From NCBI RefSeq assembly GCF_027409185.1, contig NC_084471.1, forward strand, positions 8,771,035 to 8,835,034: a DNA stretch of 64,000 bases. The letters are read 5' to 3'. Of the stretch, positions 48,601 to 56,452 are shown in pieces. A model generated the notes under the pieces. That model was not told the origin of the DNA, made no database searches, and worked only from the letters and a program-made list of their open reading frames with translations. This DNA comes from Cynocephalus volans. Its lineage: Eukaryota; Chordata; Mammalia; Dermoptera; Cynocephalidae. Made by a program: the position numbers and the translations under genes. Position 1 is the first letter of the stretch. The number at the start of each line of letters is the position of its first letter.

Positions 48601-50770
48601 AGGTCGTTTTACCAGGGCTTCTGATCAACTAGCTATAAACTGGGGTTCCCACAACTCCCTCCTTGAGTTCGATTAGTTTCCTTCAACAGCTCACAGAACT
48701 CAGGGAAACGTACTTATGTTTACCAGTTTATTATAAAGGATACAGATGAAGAGACAAATAGGGCACAGGGAAAGGCCTGTGGAGCTTCCACGCCTTCCCT
48801 GGTTGCACCACCCTCCAAGAACCGCCACACGTTCAACTATCTGGAAGCATTCCAAACCGTGTCCTTTCAGGTTTTTATGGAGGCTTCATTACACAGGCAT
48901 GAGTAACTAAATGATAATCACGGTAATGAATAACTAAATTGGCCATTGGTCATCAGCTTAACCTTCAACCTCTCTTTCCTCCCCAAAGTTGGGGGTGAGA
49001 CTGCCTTGGTCTTTCTGGCAACCAGGTGACCAGTCCCCATCCTGAAGCTACCTAGGGGCAGCCAGCCATCAGTCAACTCATTAGGATATGAAAAGATACC
49101 ACTTTGGAGATTCTAAGAATTTTAGGAGTTGTATACAGGAAACGGGATGAAGACCAAATACATATTTTTTCACAATATCACAGCTTTCCAGTGTCAATAT
49201 CTACATCATTAATTTCAATGGCTGGTACTCCAGTGTGTATAAATCTTTGCTCAAACCCCAATCTGAGGTATTTGGGGGTTTGGGGGGCATTACTATAAAC
49301 ATTCCTGCAGTAAACATTTTTGAAAACATATCTTTGCCCACCTTTCATATATATCTTTGGGATATATTCCTAAAAAGGGAATTGTGGTGAGGTGAAAGCA
49401 GAGAAACATTTCTTTTTTGAGGGACGGGCTGGAGTAGAGGAGTTAATCACAGTACTTAAGTTCAAATCCAAACCCAAGATCTCTCTCTCACATGCAACTG
49501 GCCATATGATTTCGAGAAAAATACTTCTCTTTGTGTTTGTTTTCCCACCTGTGAAATAAGGGAAATAGTGCCGATCCTAATTGTACGTAAAGTGGTTACA
49601 AGTATAAAGATTTAACAACAGTGCTAGCCATATTTAAATGTTCATTAAATGCTATTATTAAGTATTCAAGAACACAGAATGGACCCCAAAAAGATAATTT
49701 AAAAAACTATAAAATCAGTGTATGTTGTAGTTAATTTTTAAAAACCCTGCTTCCAACACACAAACAGCAAAGCAGACAGACACACACGTAGCCCGAGTGA
49801 GAAGACACCCAAACAACCAGATTAGAAATGGCTTCACAGCACAGAATGACAAGCACACAAGTCAAAGTGTCCCGGTCAGTGCGCACGGAGACATCGCGGT
49901 CAGAGGGGCGACCAATCATCTACCACCAAATTGAACAAAACAGCAAAAGGAGCAAGTGAGGACGTACAACTTCGACTGCCCGTCTAAATCTGTCACGAAA
50001 GCGTTCTGGGGGAAGAAAGCATAGAAAAACGATCTGGACATGAGCATGTTGTACTGTCTTCTTGGATCGTCCTGACAAATGCATTCGAATGAGTTCGCTG
50101 TGCTCAGTCCCCCTTGAGCACAGTATTCTGTTTGAGTGAGAGTCTCCCTGCCAGGTGGGAGAAAAGAAAAACGAGGGCAAATCAGAGCACAGAGGAGTCC
50201 AATTCAGAAAAGCACAGCTGGGGAGACCAAGAACAACCGTGGAAAACGGGGAGGGAAGAAGGGGCGCGAGGTGGAGTCGATGCCTTAGGGCACGAGTCTG
50301 CCTCGGAGGCAAAGATGGACGCCCCCACGGAGCCTGACCGAGGTAGGAGCTGAGGGCGAGCGGCCAGCACCGGAGGGCGCAGAGCGACCGGCGCGAGCCC
50401 CGCAGCGCCATGCGAGGCCCAGAGAGCACCATTCTTCCACGGCATCTCCACTTTCGGCCCCGCTCTTTTCAAAAAAGTAAGAGCAGTTATCTCCCTGGTA
50501 GGCAAGAAGGGAAAAAAGGAAACTTCCAAAGTTCCAAGGGCCAAGGAGAGGCCCCTGACAGTTCGGGGCCTTCCGGAAGGATCCACACTCCACCTCCTCA
50601 TCGCGCGCCAGAAAAAGGCGGGAACGTCCCTGATTTGCTGAGAGCTCGAGAGCCCTCATTCGCCTCTTCCCTCTCCTGACAACACAACCCAGGCTTCCCC
50701 TCAGGCACCTTTCACCGTAAGGGATGGAGGCCCCGCGGCGGTCCTCGGTGTGGCTCTGATTCACCGCCAT
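16807..50770 (-). CDS. WBP2NL: WBP2NL (PAWP), complete coding region in six exons
   Basis: This is the postacrosomal sheath WW-domain-binding protein, a WBP2 relative found in sperm perinuclear theca and proposed to act in egg activation (family knowledge; that role is debated). Six exons join in frame: 50709-50770, 35815-35923, 35415-35556, 35116-35208, 30443-30550 and 16807-17195. They total 903 nt, or 300 residues plus stop, close to the roughly 309 of human PAWP as I recall it. Every junction is GT-AG and the phases match. Residues 1 to about 136 form the GRAM/PH-like region shared with WBP2 (motifs [37 protein letters not shown]). Residues 173-256 are twelve heptads of the type PGYGAPP. 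Six PPxY WW ligands are visible, five PPGY and one PPEY. I see no stop or frameshift, so the gene looks functional. Intron 1 (14.8 kb) and intron 5 (13.2 kb) are filled with retroelements. Confidence 0.95.
17455..17850 (-). mobile_element. Old L1 fragment (minus) in WBP2NL intron 5
   Basis: The antisense text of an L1ME/HAL1-like 3' region includes AATACATGCTCAATG and, further on, TTTCCAACTTTCC. Confidence 0.5.
17956..18539. other. Intron 5, unassigned
   Basis: No exon or nameable repeat was seen. Confidence 0.3.
19031..19196 (+). mobile_element. Dimeric tRNA-Ile-derived SINE
   Basis: The first tRNA-like half contains CCCCGTGGCTCACTCGGGAG and the second GTGCGCTCACTGGCTGAG. The element ends CCCCTTACTGGTCA plus an A-tail. 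A perfect 16-bp duplication, AGAAATTAAAAACACT, lies at 19015-19030 and 19197-19212. Confidence 0.9.
19249..19608 (+). mobile_element. ERVL-MaLR-type solo LTR
   Basis: The LTR text runs from ATTATGGTCTGAATGTTTTT through GGGGCCTTTGGGAGATGA, CTCACCAGATACCA and a GCAATAAATTTTTG polyadenylation signal to GGACAAAGACA. It lies within the plus-strand L1. Its edges are approximate. Confidence 0.7.
20243..20400 (+). mobile_element. Dimeric tRNA-Ile-derived SINE
   Basis: It starts GGGCTGGCCTGTGCCTCAC and has the internal junction ATCCTATATAGGGATGGCCG and the end CCCCTTACTGGTCATCTTT. The layout matches the copy at 19031. Confidence 0.9.
23862..23945 (+). mobile_element. tRNA-Ile-derived SINE monomer
   Basis: It runs from GGCTGGCCAATTATCTC through AAGGTCAAGGGTTTGGATCC to CTGGCCAGTTGCC. 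Confidence 0.85.
24312..24362 (+). mobile_element. SINE 3' fragment
   Basis: Only the B-box half (TTCAAGGGTTTGGATCC), CCAGCCACC and an A-tail are present. Confidence 0.65.
26591..26672. mobile_element. Palindromic mariner-type MITE
   Basis: The 82-bp element has long terminal inverted repeats: CGAGGGTACTTCAAAAAGT on the left and ACTTTTTGAAGGACCCTCA on the right. It is flanked by TA on the left and CA, a mutated TA, on the right. It could fold into one hairpin. Confidence 0.7.
27165..27365. mobile_element. Nonautonomous DNA transposon fragment
   Basis: It shares GTAGTAGGC, CCTAAGTACAC, a CCCCATCGTTAAGTGAT end and overall order with 12277-12471, and is in the same orientation. It lies within the L1. 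Confidence 0.55.
27547..27625 (+). mobile_element. tRNA-Ile-derived SINE monomer
   Basis: The head GGGGCTGGCCATTTAGCTCA and GTTGGTTAGAGC are well preserved. AGAACAG before it and again after the CA tract marks a short target duplication. The usual A-tail has been replaced by a CA microsatellite. Confidence 0.85.
27626..27678 (+). repeat. (CA)n microsatellite
   Basis: About 26 uninterrupted CA units grow out of the SINE end. Confidence 0.95.
29756..30442. other. Intron 5, mostly unassigned
   Basis: A possible hAT-type fragment ends near 29990 (GGACCACATTTGAGAATCAC). The rest shows nothing nameable up to WBP2NL exon 5. Confidence 0.3.
30443..30550 (-). CDS. WBP2NL: WBP2NL coding exon 5
   Basis: The exon is 108 nt with acceptor TCTTCTCAG and donor CCAG|GTAAGT. 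It encodes residues 136-171, including [12 protein letters not shown] and [18 protein letters not shown]. This PAWP-specific linker joins the GRAM-like region to the repeat array. Confidence 0.94.
30705..30790. repeat. L2-like 3' fragment
   Basis: GAAGGCAGAGATTGTGTCTC followed by CAGGGCCTAGCATAGA resembles the L2 3' end. Confidence 0.45.
31037..31497 (+). mobile_element. ERVL-MaLR (MST-type) LTR in WBP2NL intron 4
   Basis: It runs from CTATGGTTTGAATGTCC to GGAAACAGACTAATATACC, with the tandem GGATTAATGG motif typical of MST LTRs and an AATAAATTC signal. I could not see a clean target duplication. Confidence 0.75.
31855..31975. repeat. L2-like 3' fragment
   Basis: GTAAAGACAGGGACTATGTG, then GGCACACAATAGGAATTCAA. 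Confidence 0.45.
32690..33130. repeat. Possible ancient CR1/L2 LINE fragment
   Basis: Pyrimidine-rich text (CTTTTGGGATAATAAACTC, AAATGTTGATGACCCTTGG) follows the order of old CR1/L2-type relics. Weakly supported. Confidence 0.3.
33304..33469 (+). mobile_element. Young dimeric tRNA-derived SINE
   Basis: GC-rich, with many intact CpGs (GGGAGAGTGCGGCGCTGGG, GCGCTCAATGGCTGAGCGCG), CACGGGTTCGGATCC as B-box, and an A-rich (AAAT)n tail. The duplication AAATGTCAATGTC (33291-33303) / AAATGTCATTGTC (33470-33482) has one mismatch. It appears to be the youngest SINE in the window. Confidence 0.9.
33963..34195 (+). repeat. MIR
   Basis: The classic MIRb order is present: AACTTGCTAACTATATAGCC, TCAGTTTCC, AACTGGGGATAATGATAGTA, CAATAAATGTTAGC. 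Confidence 0.85.
34880..34995. repeat. L2-like 3' fragment
   Basis: GTAAGCTCCTTCAGGACAGG, then CACATAGTAGGTAGGCTCA. Confidence 0.55.
35116..35208 (-). CDS. WBP2NL: WBP2NL coding exon 4
   Basis: The exon is 93 nt with acceptor CTTCTGCAG and donor TTCTG|GTAGGT. It encodes Gly105 to the first base of Ala136, including [12 protein letters not shown] and [15 protein letters not shown]. These align with the GGWEG and GGAIEF motifs of WBP2. Confidence 0.95.
35415..35556 (-). CDS. WBP2NL: WBP2NL coding exon 3
   Basis: The exon is 142 nt with acceptor TTGCTTAG and donor GATG|GTAAGT. It encodes residues 58-104 and the first base of Gly105. It carries the family signature VIFVTS, then FMMPFDLM, then [11 protein letters not shown]. 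This is the core of the GRAM-like domain and the part best conserved with WBP2. Confidence 0.95.
35815..35923 (-). CDS. WBP2NL: WBP2NL coding exon 2
   Basis: The exon is 109 nt between acceptor TTTTCTGCAG and donor AGG|GTAATT. It encodes Ser21 to Arg57 and includes VELSFPQ and GTLFLTSYR, the start of the GRAM-like fold. The joined codon AG+T restores the serine expected from human PAWP. Confidence 0.94.
35975..36050 (+). repeat. MIR fragment
   Basis: GAGTAAGCACTCGATAAATG followed by TTAGCTGTTG. Confidence 0.55.
36060..36585. other. WBP2NL intron 1, unassigned
   Basis: No exon or nameable repeat was seen. Confidence 0.3.
36586..37239 (+). mobile_element. ERVL-type (MLT2-like) solo LTR in WBP2NL intron 1
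   Basis: It starts TGTGATGGTTTATTTTAGGT and ends CCCTAACACA. A perfect 5-bp duplication, GAAAG, lies at 36581-36585 and 37240-37244. The 3' part contains GTGAGCCAATTCCCCTAATA and an AT/TATA expansion at about 37110-37200 that lengthens the LTR to 654 bp. Confidence 0.8.
37600..40128 (+). mobile_element. LINE-1 (plus), 5' part, split by a younger L1
   Basis: 5' UTR and ORF1-like text (GAATTAGTGAATTTGAAGAT, CATCTCAGAGACCTGTGGAA) leads into ORF2 and stops at 40128. The same element resumes at 44813 with ATGATCCCACTACATACTG. About 0.1 kb of expected L1 text is missing at the junction. It is antisense to WBP2NL. Confidence 0.75.
42637..42760 (-). mobile_element. tRNA-derived SINE, second half of dimer
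   Basis: On the minus strand it reads GGGCTGGCCGTGGCTCACTT, then GACCAGTAAGGG in antisense. A long A-rich (AAAT/AAAC)n tail is at 42637-42680. The duplication AGTATTAATTA (42626-42636 and 42761-42771) is perfect. Confidence 0.88.
43101..43640 (+). mobile_element. Solo ERV LTR, probably class II (betaretrovirus-like)
   Basis: The 540-bp LTR has TG...CA ends (TGTTGGGGCT to AGCCCCCGCA). Its flanks are CATGAC (43095-43100) and TATGAC (43641-43646), and the empty L1 site would read GGGCATGACAATTATG. So this is a 6-bp duplication with one change. A TATA box (CTTATAAAAGCAG) is at about 43400, and the polyadenylation signal GGAAATAAACGG follows. Several CpGs survive. Only the LTR is present; there is no viral gene. 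A 6-bp duplication favours class II. An endogenous lentivirus is known from colugo (established), but lentiviruses give 5 bp, so that is less likely. Confidence 0.7.
45633..45725 (+). mobile_element. tRNA-Ile-derived SINE monomer
   Basis: GGGGCTGGCCAGTTAGCTGA, GTTGGTTAGAGTACAG and AAGGTCAAGGGTTTGGATCC, then CTGGTCAGCTGTC and an A-rich tail. Confidence 0.88.
46079..46215. repeat. Short-period AATCCC-type repeat block
   Basis: About eight units of 15-16 bp with the approximate form CAAAATCCCNAAAGT, for example AAAATCCCTAAAGTC, AAATCCCAAAAGTCA and AAAATCCCAAAAAT. It opens the non-L1 segment 46079-46960, whose remainder I cannot assign. Confidence 0.6.
46216..46960. other. Unassigned A/T-rich segment inside the split L1
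   Basis: No L1, SINE or LTR text was recognised here. It may belong to the same element as the AATCCC repeat block. Confidence 0.4.
47766..48420. other. WBP2NL intron 1, unassigned
   Basis: No exon or nameable repeat was seen. Confidence 0.3.
48421..49190 (-). mobile_element. Old ERV LTR, family uncertain
   Basis: The text CAGCTCACAGAACTCAGGGA, GTTTATTATAAAGGATACAG, TTTTATGGAGGCTTCATTAC and CCCATCCTGAAGCTACCTAG follows a common mammalian LTR read in antisense. Edges are approximate. Confidence 0.5.
49440..49660 (+). repeat. MIR
   Basis: Degenerate MIR order: TTTTCCCACCTGTGAAATAA, GGAAATAGTGCCGATCC, GTTCATTAAATGC. Confidence 0.6.
50709..50770 (-). CDS. WBP2NL: WBP2NL coding exon 1
   Basis: The exon encodes residues 1-20, starting [13 protein letters not shown], plus two bases of Ser21. 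The start codon at 50768-50770 has a strong context, A at -3 and G at +4. The donor is AAAG|GTGCCT and the exon ends in phase 2. The reading frame stays open upstream of the ATG through the CpG island, but the PAWP family starts at MAVN, so I chose this ATG. Confidence 0.93.
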
Positions 50771-50774
50771 CTTG
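50764..50774 (-). promoter_or_regulatory. YY1-type site overlapping the WBP2NL start codon
   Basis: The minus strand reads GCAAGATGGCGG, which matches the AAGATGGCGGC consensus for YY1 and contains the ATG. YY1 sites of this orientation overlapping translation starts are well known in short-5'UTR genes. Binding is inferred from the motif only. Confidence 0.55.
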
Positions 50775-50904
50775 CTCCGCCCCCCTCCCGCCGCCCGGCG
50801 GATGGGAAGAGGCGGGGCCTGCGCCAAGCAGTGGGGCGGCGCTCTGGAGGAGAGGGAGGAGATTATGGCGCAAGGAAGACGAGTGAGTAGACGAGGCAGC
50901 TGGT

Positions 50905-50910
50905 CACGTG
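50905..50910. promoter_or_regulatory. CACGTG E-box in the CpG island
   Basis: The palindrome CACGTG in the context GGTCACGTGAGG, about 135 bp upstream of the WBP2NL ATG, matches USF/MITF/TFEB-type sites. Confidence 0.45.
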
Positions 50911-51645
50911 AGGGGGCGTGGCCGTGGCCCGACGGAGGCAGGGTTGAGACACGCCCCTGACGGGAAAGCGGGGCAGGTCCAGGGAGGTGGCTCCGACCCC
51001 GGAGCTCGGAGGGCTGAGCGACGGCAGAGTGGCCTTGGCTACCGCACCTACCCTCTTGCCCCTGCGGTGGCGCCCCAGCGGGTCTGGCTGCCTGCGGGTC
51101 TGGACTTGGGTTGACCCTGTCAGGACTCAAAGTTAAAAGCAGCCATCACCAGAACCCCTGCCAGGATGTCCCTGTGCACTCTCCTGACCGGTCAGGAAGT
51201 TGCTGCCTTTCGGAATAAACGTTCAGAAAGAGTCCTCGCCTCTCGGAAAGGCCAACGGGACTTGATTCCACCGGAGAAGGCCTAGAACCGGAGCCGATCG
51301 TCTTGTGAGGTGGCGTCCGGGAAAGGGCGGGTGAGCTGGGTCAGGAAGTCGAAGGTGAGTTTCCACCGAGCGAGTCCGCGGCCTCCGTCTTCTAAAGGGT
51401 GACTGACTGTGAGGATCCGGTGGGACGCGTTATACCAGAACTGCTTTGACGACTAGAATGTTGAACAGTCTTACTTCCTTTACACTTCACAAATAGCACC
51501 AGAGGTCTTCAAACAAAGGGAAATACTTCCGCATTTCATCGAATTCATGATGCAGTCACGTACCAGATGCACCGTTTTTGAATGTATCACTGAGAAAAAA
51601 AGTTGCCAAGTAAACCGACATGCCATCAATGGTAAGATGTATCCT

Positions 51646-52041
51646 TGATAGAATTTGGATATATTGTCCACCTCCCTCCCCCAAGCTCATCCCAAAATCT
51701 GATCCCCAATGTGGCAGTGTTGGGAACTGTTTGGGCCATAGGGGCGGATCCCCTCATGAATGGATTAATGCCCTGGAAAGGGGCGGCTAGTGAGTGAAAT
51801 ATCGCTCTATTAGTTCACTCTAGAGCTGGTTGTTTAAAGGAGGCTGGCACCTCCCTTCTCTCTTGCTTCCTGTCACCATGTGATCTGCACATGCCAGCTG
51901 TCCGCAGCTTTCCACCATGAGTAGAAGCAGGCCCACACCAGATGCAGCTGTCCCAGATTCATGAGCGAAATAAACCTCTTTTCTTTATAAATTACTCAGT
52001 CTGAGGTATTGTTATAAGCAACACAAAAGCAGACTAATAAG
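51646..52041 (+). mobile_element. ERVL-MaLR solo LTR between WBP2NL and SEPTIN3
   Basis: The 396-bp LTR starts TGATAGAATTTGGATA and ends AGCAGACTAATAAG. A perfect 5-bp duplication, ATCCT, lies at 51641-51645 and 52042-52046. The GAAATAAACC signal lies on the plus strand, opposite to both genes. It sits 0.9 kb upstream of the WBP2NL start codon. Confidence 0.85.
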
Positions 52042-52114
52042 ATCCTGATTTCAGAAAATTTTTTTAAAGTACAAGACTTTCGAGAACAAATGAAATACAG
52101 TAGGAACGGTGTGA

Positions 52115-52270
52115 ACTCGTGGAACAAGCATTGAGATCTAGCCCCTATCCTGCGCTGGTAATTAAGTGCAGCCTTGGGCAAGATGATTGTGTGCTCAGGA
52201 CTTCAGTTTCCATATCTGCATGAAGGCACTGGACTAGAAGAGCTCTTAGGTTTCTTTTACTTGTGATATT
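52115..52270 (+). repeat. MIR
   Basis: GCAGCCTTGGGCAAGATGAT, then CTTCAGTTTCCATATCTGCA, which is MIR order. Confidence 0.65.
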
Positions 52271-52289
52271 TTATGTTCACCAAACTGCT

Positions 52290-52999
52290 TTGTCACTCAA
52301 ATCTCACTTCTCTCCATCTCAGTGTCATGTGCCACTCTAGTTCCCGCCCTCATCATTTTACTTAAATGACTCCAAAAGCCTCCTGACTCATCTTTCTCCA
52401 ACTTTGACCCCTCCAAACCGCTTCCCATCATTCATCTATACCTTGCACTCACGCTACAGAATGTTGAGGCCCCCAACATAATCACATACAGTTGCCACAT
52501 TTGAACCAGAGAAATAATATACAGGCGAGAGTTGTGATAGTTGCTGGTTACAAAAGAGAGTGTGTACCTCAAGGACAGGAAGGATTAGTTTAAGTTCAAG
52601 TGCTTAATTAAAGGTATTCACTATAAAATAGGCAAGTCACTAGGTGAAATGGGTTCACTTCTTGCATAGACTTGGTTCTTATGCCTTTGGGGAAAAGGAG
52701 GCCGAAAGCTAAGAAACTGAGTGAAAATAAACATTGTTTTTACTGAGGGAGACAGGCTATGCAAAGAACAGCATCCCTGGAGGTCAGGTGTGATAGCTCC
52801 ATCACTCATTTGGGATACAAAAACCCCAGGAAATAACTAGTGGGTCCGACCTCATGTCAACTGAAGATGAACTGACTTCACAAAGTCATCTCTAATATCT
52901 GTGACTTCTTTTTGCCAAGATGGTCCCCGTCTCACCCTCCACACGTGGGTGAGATGATGTAACAGCTGATTTGGCCAAGGAGCGAGCAGCATAAATAAG
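52290..52999. other. Intergenic, unassigned
   Basis: Between the LTR/MIR pair and the presumed SEPTIN3 3' end. No gene signal; part of 52300-52500 may be an old LINE relic. Confidence 0.3.
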
Positions 53000-54257
53000 A
53001 CACAGGCCAGGCAATTATTGTTCAAACAGCAATGTTTAGTTGTACAACACATAGTCTAGCAACATTTACACAGTTTTTTTGTTGGCTTGTTTTCAATTGG
53101 GAAATTTAACCTTAATGTCACCATAAGGTTGGCTGCGACTGGTAACATTTAAGAAATGGGTCGTTCTTGCATCCCCTAGGCTTGGGCCTCTTGTTCCATC
53201 GGGACTTGGTTCTAGATGAATGGCCCACAAGTCACCAGCATTTCAGCAAGTTGTGTCCAGGTGGAAATGGCAGGCGGGGGTGGGGTGAGCAAGGGATTCT
53301 ATAACGACAACAGTGTGTGGGGCAGTGGCAGCCGACATTCGCAAACATTCATGCATCTGATGGGGGGCTATGCCCTCCACTGGGTATTTTCCATTAGCCT
53401 ACAGCGACCACCTGTGGCCAGGCTAATTCATTACTCACATTAATGGGGTTGGGTGGTGGGGACTCGGGGGTAGGAGTAGTCGGGGTAGGTGGGAAGAGAT
53501 CCCTTTTATTGCTAAGTGGACAAAAGGTGTTTTTCTTCCTAGAGTGTACATCTTGTGGGTTTCTGGGGTTTTGTGTGTGTGTGTTTCGTTCTTAAGTTTT
53601 GGAGATAAGGAAGTCAACTCTAAGAATGTCTCTTTGGGAAAACCACTCTTCCTAAGTGGCTGCCTTTATGGGGTAGGGAGGGCATGTAACCACACTCTGG
53701 GCCAGCTACAAGTGGTAATTTTTTAAAAACTGATCCTAGCCCTAGCTCCCCCACATCTGTAGTGACCCACCCTTATAAATACCTTTCAGCAATAAAGGAG
53801 ACACCCTTGTCCCACACTGGGGCTCACACAGCTGACCTCAATGAATCTAGCAAGCAGAAAAGTTGTTTTCTTGACCCTTTAAGGAAGCCAAGAGTAGCTC
53901 ATGCACATGAATGGGTAGGGGGCAATGCCATTGCCCTTGGAGATGGTTACAAGTAGCTGGTATGGGTTTGCAAGGGCAGAAGGAGCTCTTGGTGAGTTCT
54001 TTCACCCTACAGATGGGCTGGGACCGGCTGACAGAGACGATGCGGTAGGGCAGTGCTGGCGAGAACTCCATTCCACCGGGAGGAGAGGAGTGATTTGGGT
54101 GAATGGAGGAAGCAACTGTCCTAAAGAGGCAGCTGGCCCCTCCCACCTGCTGAGGGGCTGTGGTGGCAGGCTGGACAAGCACAGGACTAAGAAGGGCTCG
54201 GCCCTGCGGCAATAACAGCTGAGAGGAATGGAGGGAAAAGCAGCGCTTGAAATGGCT
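53000..54257 (-). other. SEPTIN3: SEPTIN3 3' UTR (end uncertain)
   Basis: There is no other gene signal between the SEPTIN3 stop and the solo LTR at 51646, so the 3' UTR must lie here. A minus-strand AATAAA is at 53505-53510. The UTR might instead continue to about 53000, where A/T-rich sequence resembles a 3' end but has no canonical hexamer. I cannot place the cleavage site. Confidence 0.5.
53505..53510 (-). terminator. Candidate SEPTIN3 polyadenylation signal
   Basis: Plus-strand TTTATT gives AATAAA on the minus strand, about 750 nt after the long-form stop codon. I see no clear GT-rich downstream element, so this is only a candidate. Confidence 0.35.
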
Positions 54258-54323
54258 TCATTCGGCAGTGGGGCAGGGGGTGGCTGGCACAGGTGGAAGG
54301 ACAGTGCCCAGGAGGCCTTCTCC
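54258..54323 (-). CDS. SEPTIN3: SEPTIN3 distal terminal coding exon (long form)
   Basis: The acceptor is CCCCCTGCAG. The 66 coding nt read [21 protein letters not shown] (21 residues) and then TGA. This is the C-terminus of the long human isoform, and it fits in frame after the GLPP codons of the exon ending at 56529. The 3' UTR continues to lower coordinates. Confidence 0.93.
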   Translation of the reverse strand, partial: GEGLLGTVLPPVPATPCPTAE

Positions 54324-56407
54324 CTGCAGGGGGGTTGAGAACGGTTGAGGGTGTGGAGACCAGCAACTGGCAGCAGATAGATAAGACAGCGTGTCCGGGG
54401 AGGCTGAGATCATGGTTTAGGGTTGCCAAGCACCATTCACCTACTCAGCCTCTTCCATGCCTCCCACCCTCACCCCTAGATCGTCCCGTTAGTGCTATGC
54501 ATCCAGTCCCATGTGTCCATTCGGACCGCTCACTGTAGAAGCCAGGGATCCCTCTTCTGTTGAAACGTTGTAACCTCTAGGCTATAACACTGCTGCTGTT
54601 CTATCCTAACAGGTGCCCACCCTGGAGTAACCCTGTGGGCAAAGCAGGATGAGGGCTGCATTGGTAAATAGGCCTCCAGGAAACAGTGAGACCATAGGTT
54701 TTGGGTCACTAGTGATCTGATCACCCCACCTCTTTCTCCTGGTCCACTGAATCTTGGGTCTTAAGTCTATGTATTTTCCTAGTACCTGAGTGATAAAGAA
54801 TGGGGATTATAAATGCAGGGATTCATAGAGGACCAGTTAAACACCTAGGCTGGACCAGGAGATGGGACACGAGGTTGTATGAGGTTATTGTAAACAGTAT
54901 CACTTGGTGTTTTCCCTTTCCTGAGGCTAAATCATTTCCCCAGCCCCGAATTTCAGCAACCTTACAGATTAAAGGAAAAAGAGTAACTTATTTATATAAC
55001 AAATGGGAAACGATTCACAAATACTGGGCTTAAGGGGAAGGCAAGAAAAGGCTAAATGTACGATTGTGGGTTTCATTGGAATGTATACAGAAGTCAGGAG
55101 GAGTGGAATCGGGGAAAAGCAGAAAAAGATGGACAAATGTAATTAGCTTCAGCACAAAAGTGAGGGAGAACAGAAAAGAAGAGGCAGTCAAGTATGCTTG
55201 AGACAAAAGGAGAGAAGCCAGCGTAAAAGAGAAGTCTGATGAAGAAAAGGAGGTGTACTCTAGAATTTGTCTCTGAAGCCAAACCGCTGAGAAAGACAAA
55301 TATTGCATATTGTTTCTGATACTTTAGAATTAATTCTTCTAGAACTTAATGCCCCTAAAAAGACTGTCTCATTTGAGCAGCACGTGTGCTTCCTTTAACA
55401 GGACACCAAGGATGGCATAACTCGCTGTTTCCTTCCCTGTGCCTGGGCTGCCCACAAACTCATGTCCAATTCCAGCACTCAACTGCAGAAACTTTCTTTC
55501 CTATTCCTCTCTATGGCTCTGATTTCTCTTATAATCTCAGTTTGTACTGTCCCATGCTTTTAGGTGTAACTTTATTTTAAGGTGGCCTAAAGTCATTTTT
55601 GGAAGTAGACTGGACATGAATTCTAAATATAGAAATGAAGCCAAAGTGGATTAATAGGAGAGAGGGAGAGAGGAAGGCATGTATGAAGAAAGGAGAAAAA
55701 GAAAGGGAAAAAGAGAAAGCAGGGGGCAGAAGCAGGCAGCTAGCCAGGAGCAGAGGCAAGGCGGGTGTGGGAGGCAGTGGTCTGCAGCAGAGACAGGTGG
55801 TGGCTTCTGGACAGTGAACTAGACACAGACCGAAGGGTGGAGCTCCACTTCTAGGCACTAGTCCTTTCTGCAGGAAACCAGCTCCGGCATACTTCTCTGC
55901 TGCCCCATGACCTTCCTTTTCCCAGGAAGACTTAGCCTTACCCTAACCACCCCCAATGTAAATGGCGTGTTGTCCTGAACTCCCTGCCCCTCACCCAGGT
56001 CTAGCTCCCACCTGTCCTTGGAGAGTCTCTGTGGCCCCAGTTTATGGGAAGGTTTAAAGATAAGAAAGAGTTGCTTGTGGGTCACCCCCTCCTATCGTTT
56101 TTAAATGAAACCTCTCCCAGACCTCTTGAGTGAGGCACATGGCTTTGTTCTAAGACACAAGGGAAGGAGACAGATAATGGACAGTCATGGAGGAACCAAC
56201 TTACAGGGGACTTCCCAGGGAGGGCAATGAAAATACCTCACCCCTGCACATACATACATACACACATACACCCACACACACAGGCTCTCGCACACGCACA
56301 CGCACCCGCACACACACACACACACAGCAGACAAGATGTACACAGATACCAGACAGGCCTGTGGGACAGAGTTGAAAGGAAGAAGGTGGTTGGTGGTGGT
56401 ATTTAGG

Positions 56408-56452
<45 letters not shown>

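Larger units (their letters stand above)
50100..51420 (-). promoter_or_regulatory. WBP2NL: CpG island and WBP2NL promoter
   Basis: The stretch is rich in GC and unmethylated-type CpG, unlike everything from 1 to 49.8 kb. It surrounds WBP2NL exon 1. I see no TATA box near the start codon. GC boxes of the GGGGCGGAG type and short CpG-rich 5' sequence sit just upstream of the ATG, so transcription probably starts near 50.8-50.9 kb. Long open frames here on both strands, including one running through exon 1, reflect base composition. A ubiquitous-type CpG promoter is common for testis-expressed genes. Confidence 0.8.

Noticed and set aside
50285-51130. A 281-codon minus-strand open frame through the CpG island that includes the WBP2NL start in frame
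   Set aside because: It is kept open by GC content, runs past the exon 1 donor, and its upstream ATG lies above the likely transcription start. PAWP proteins start at MAVN.
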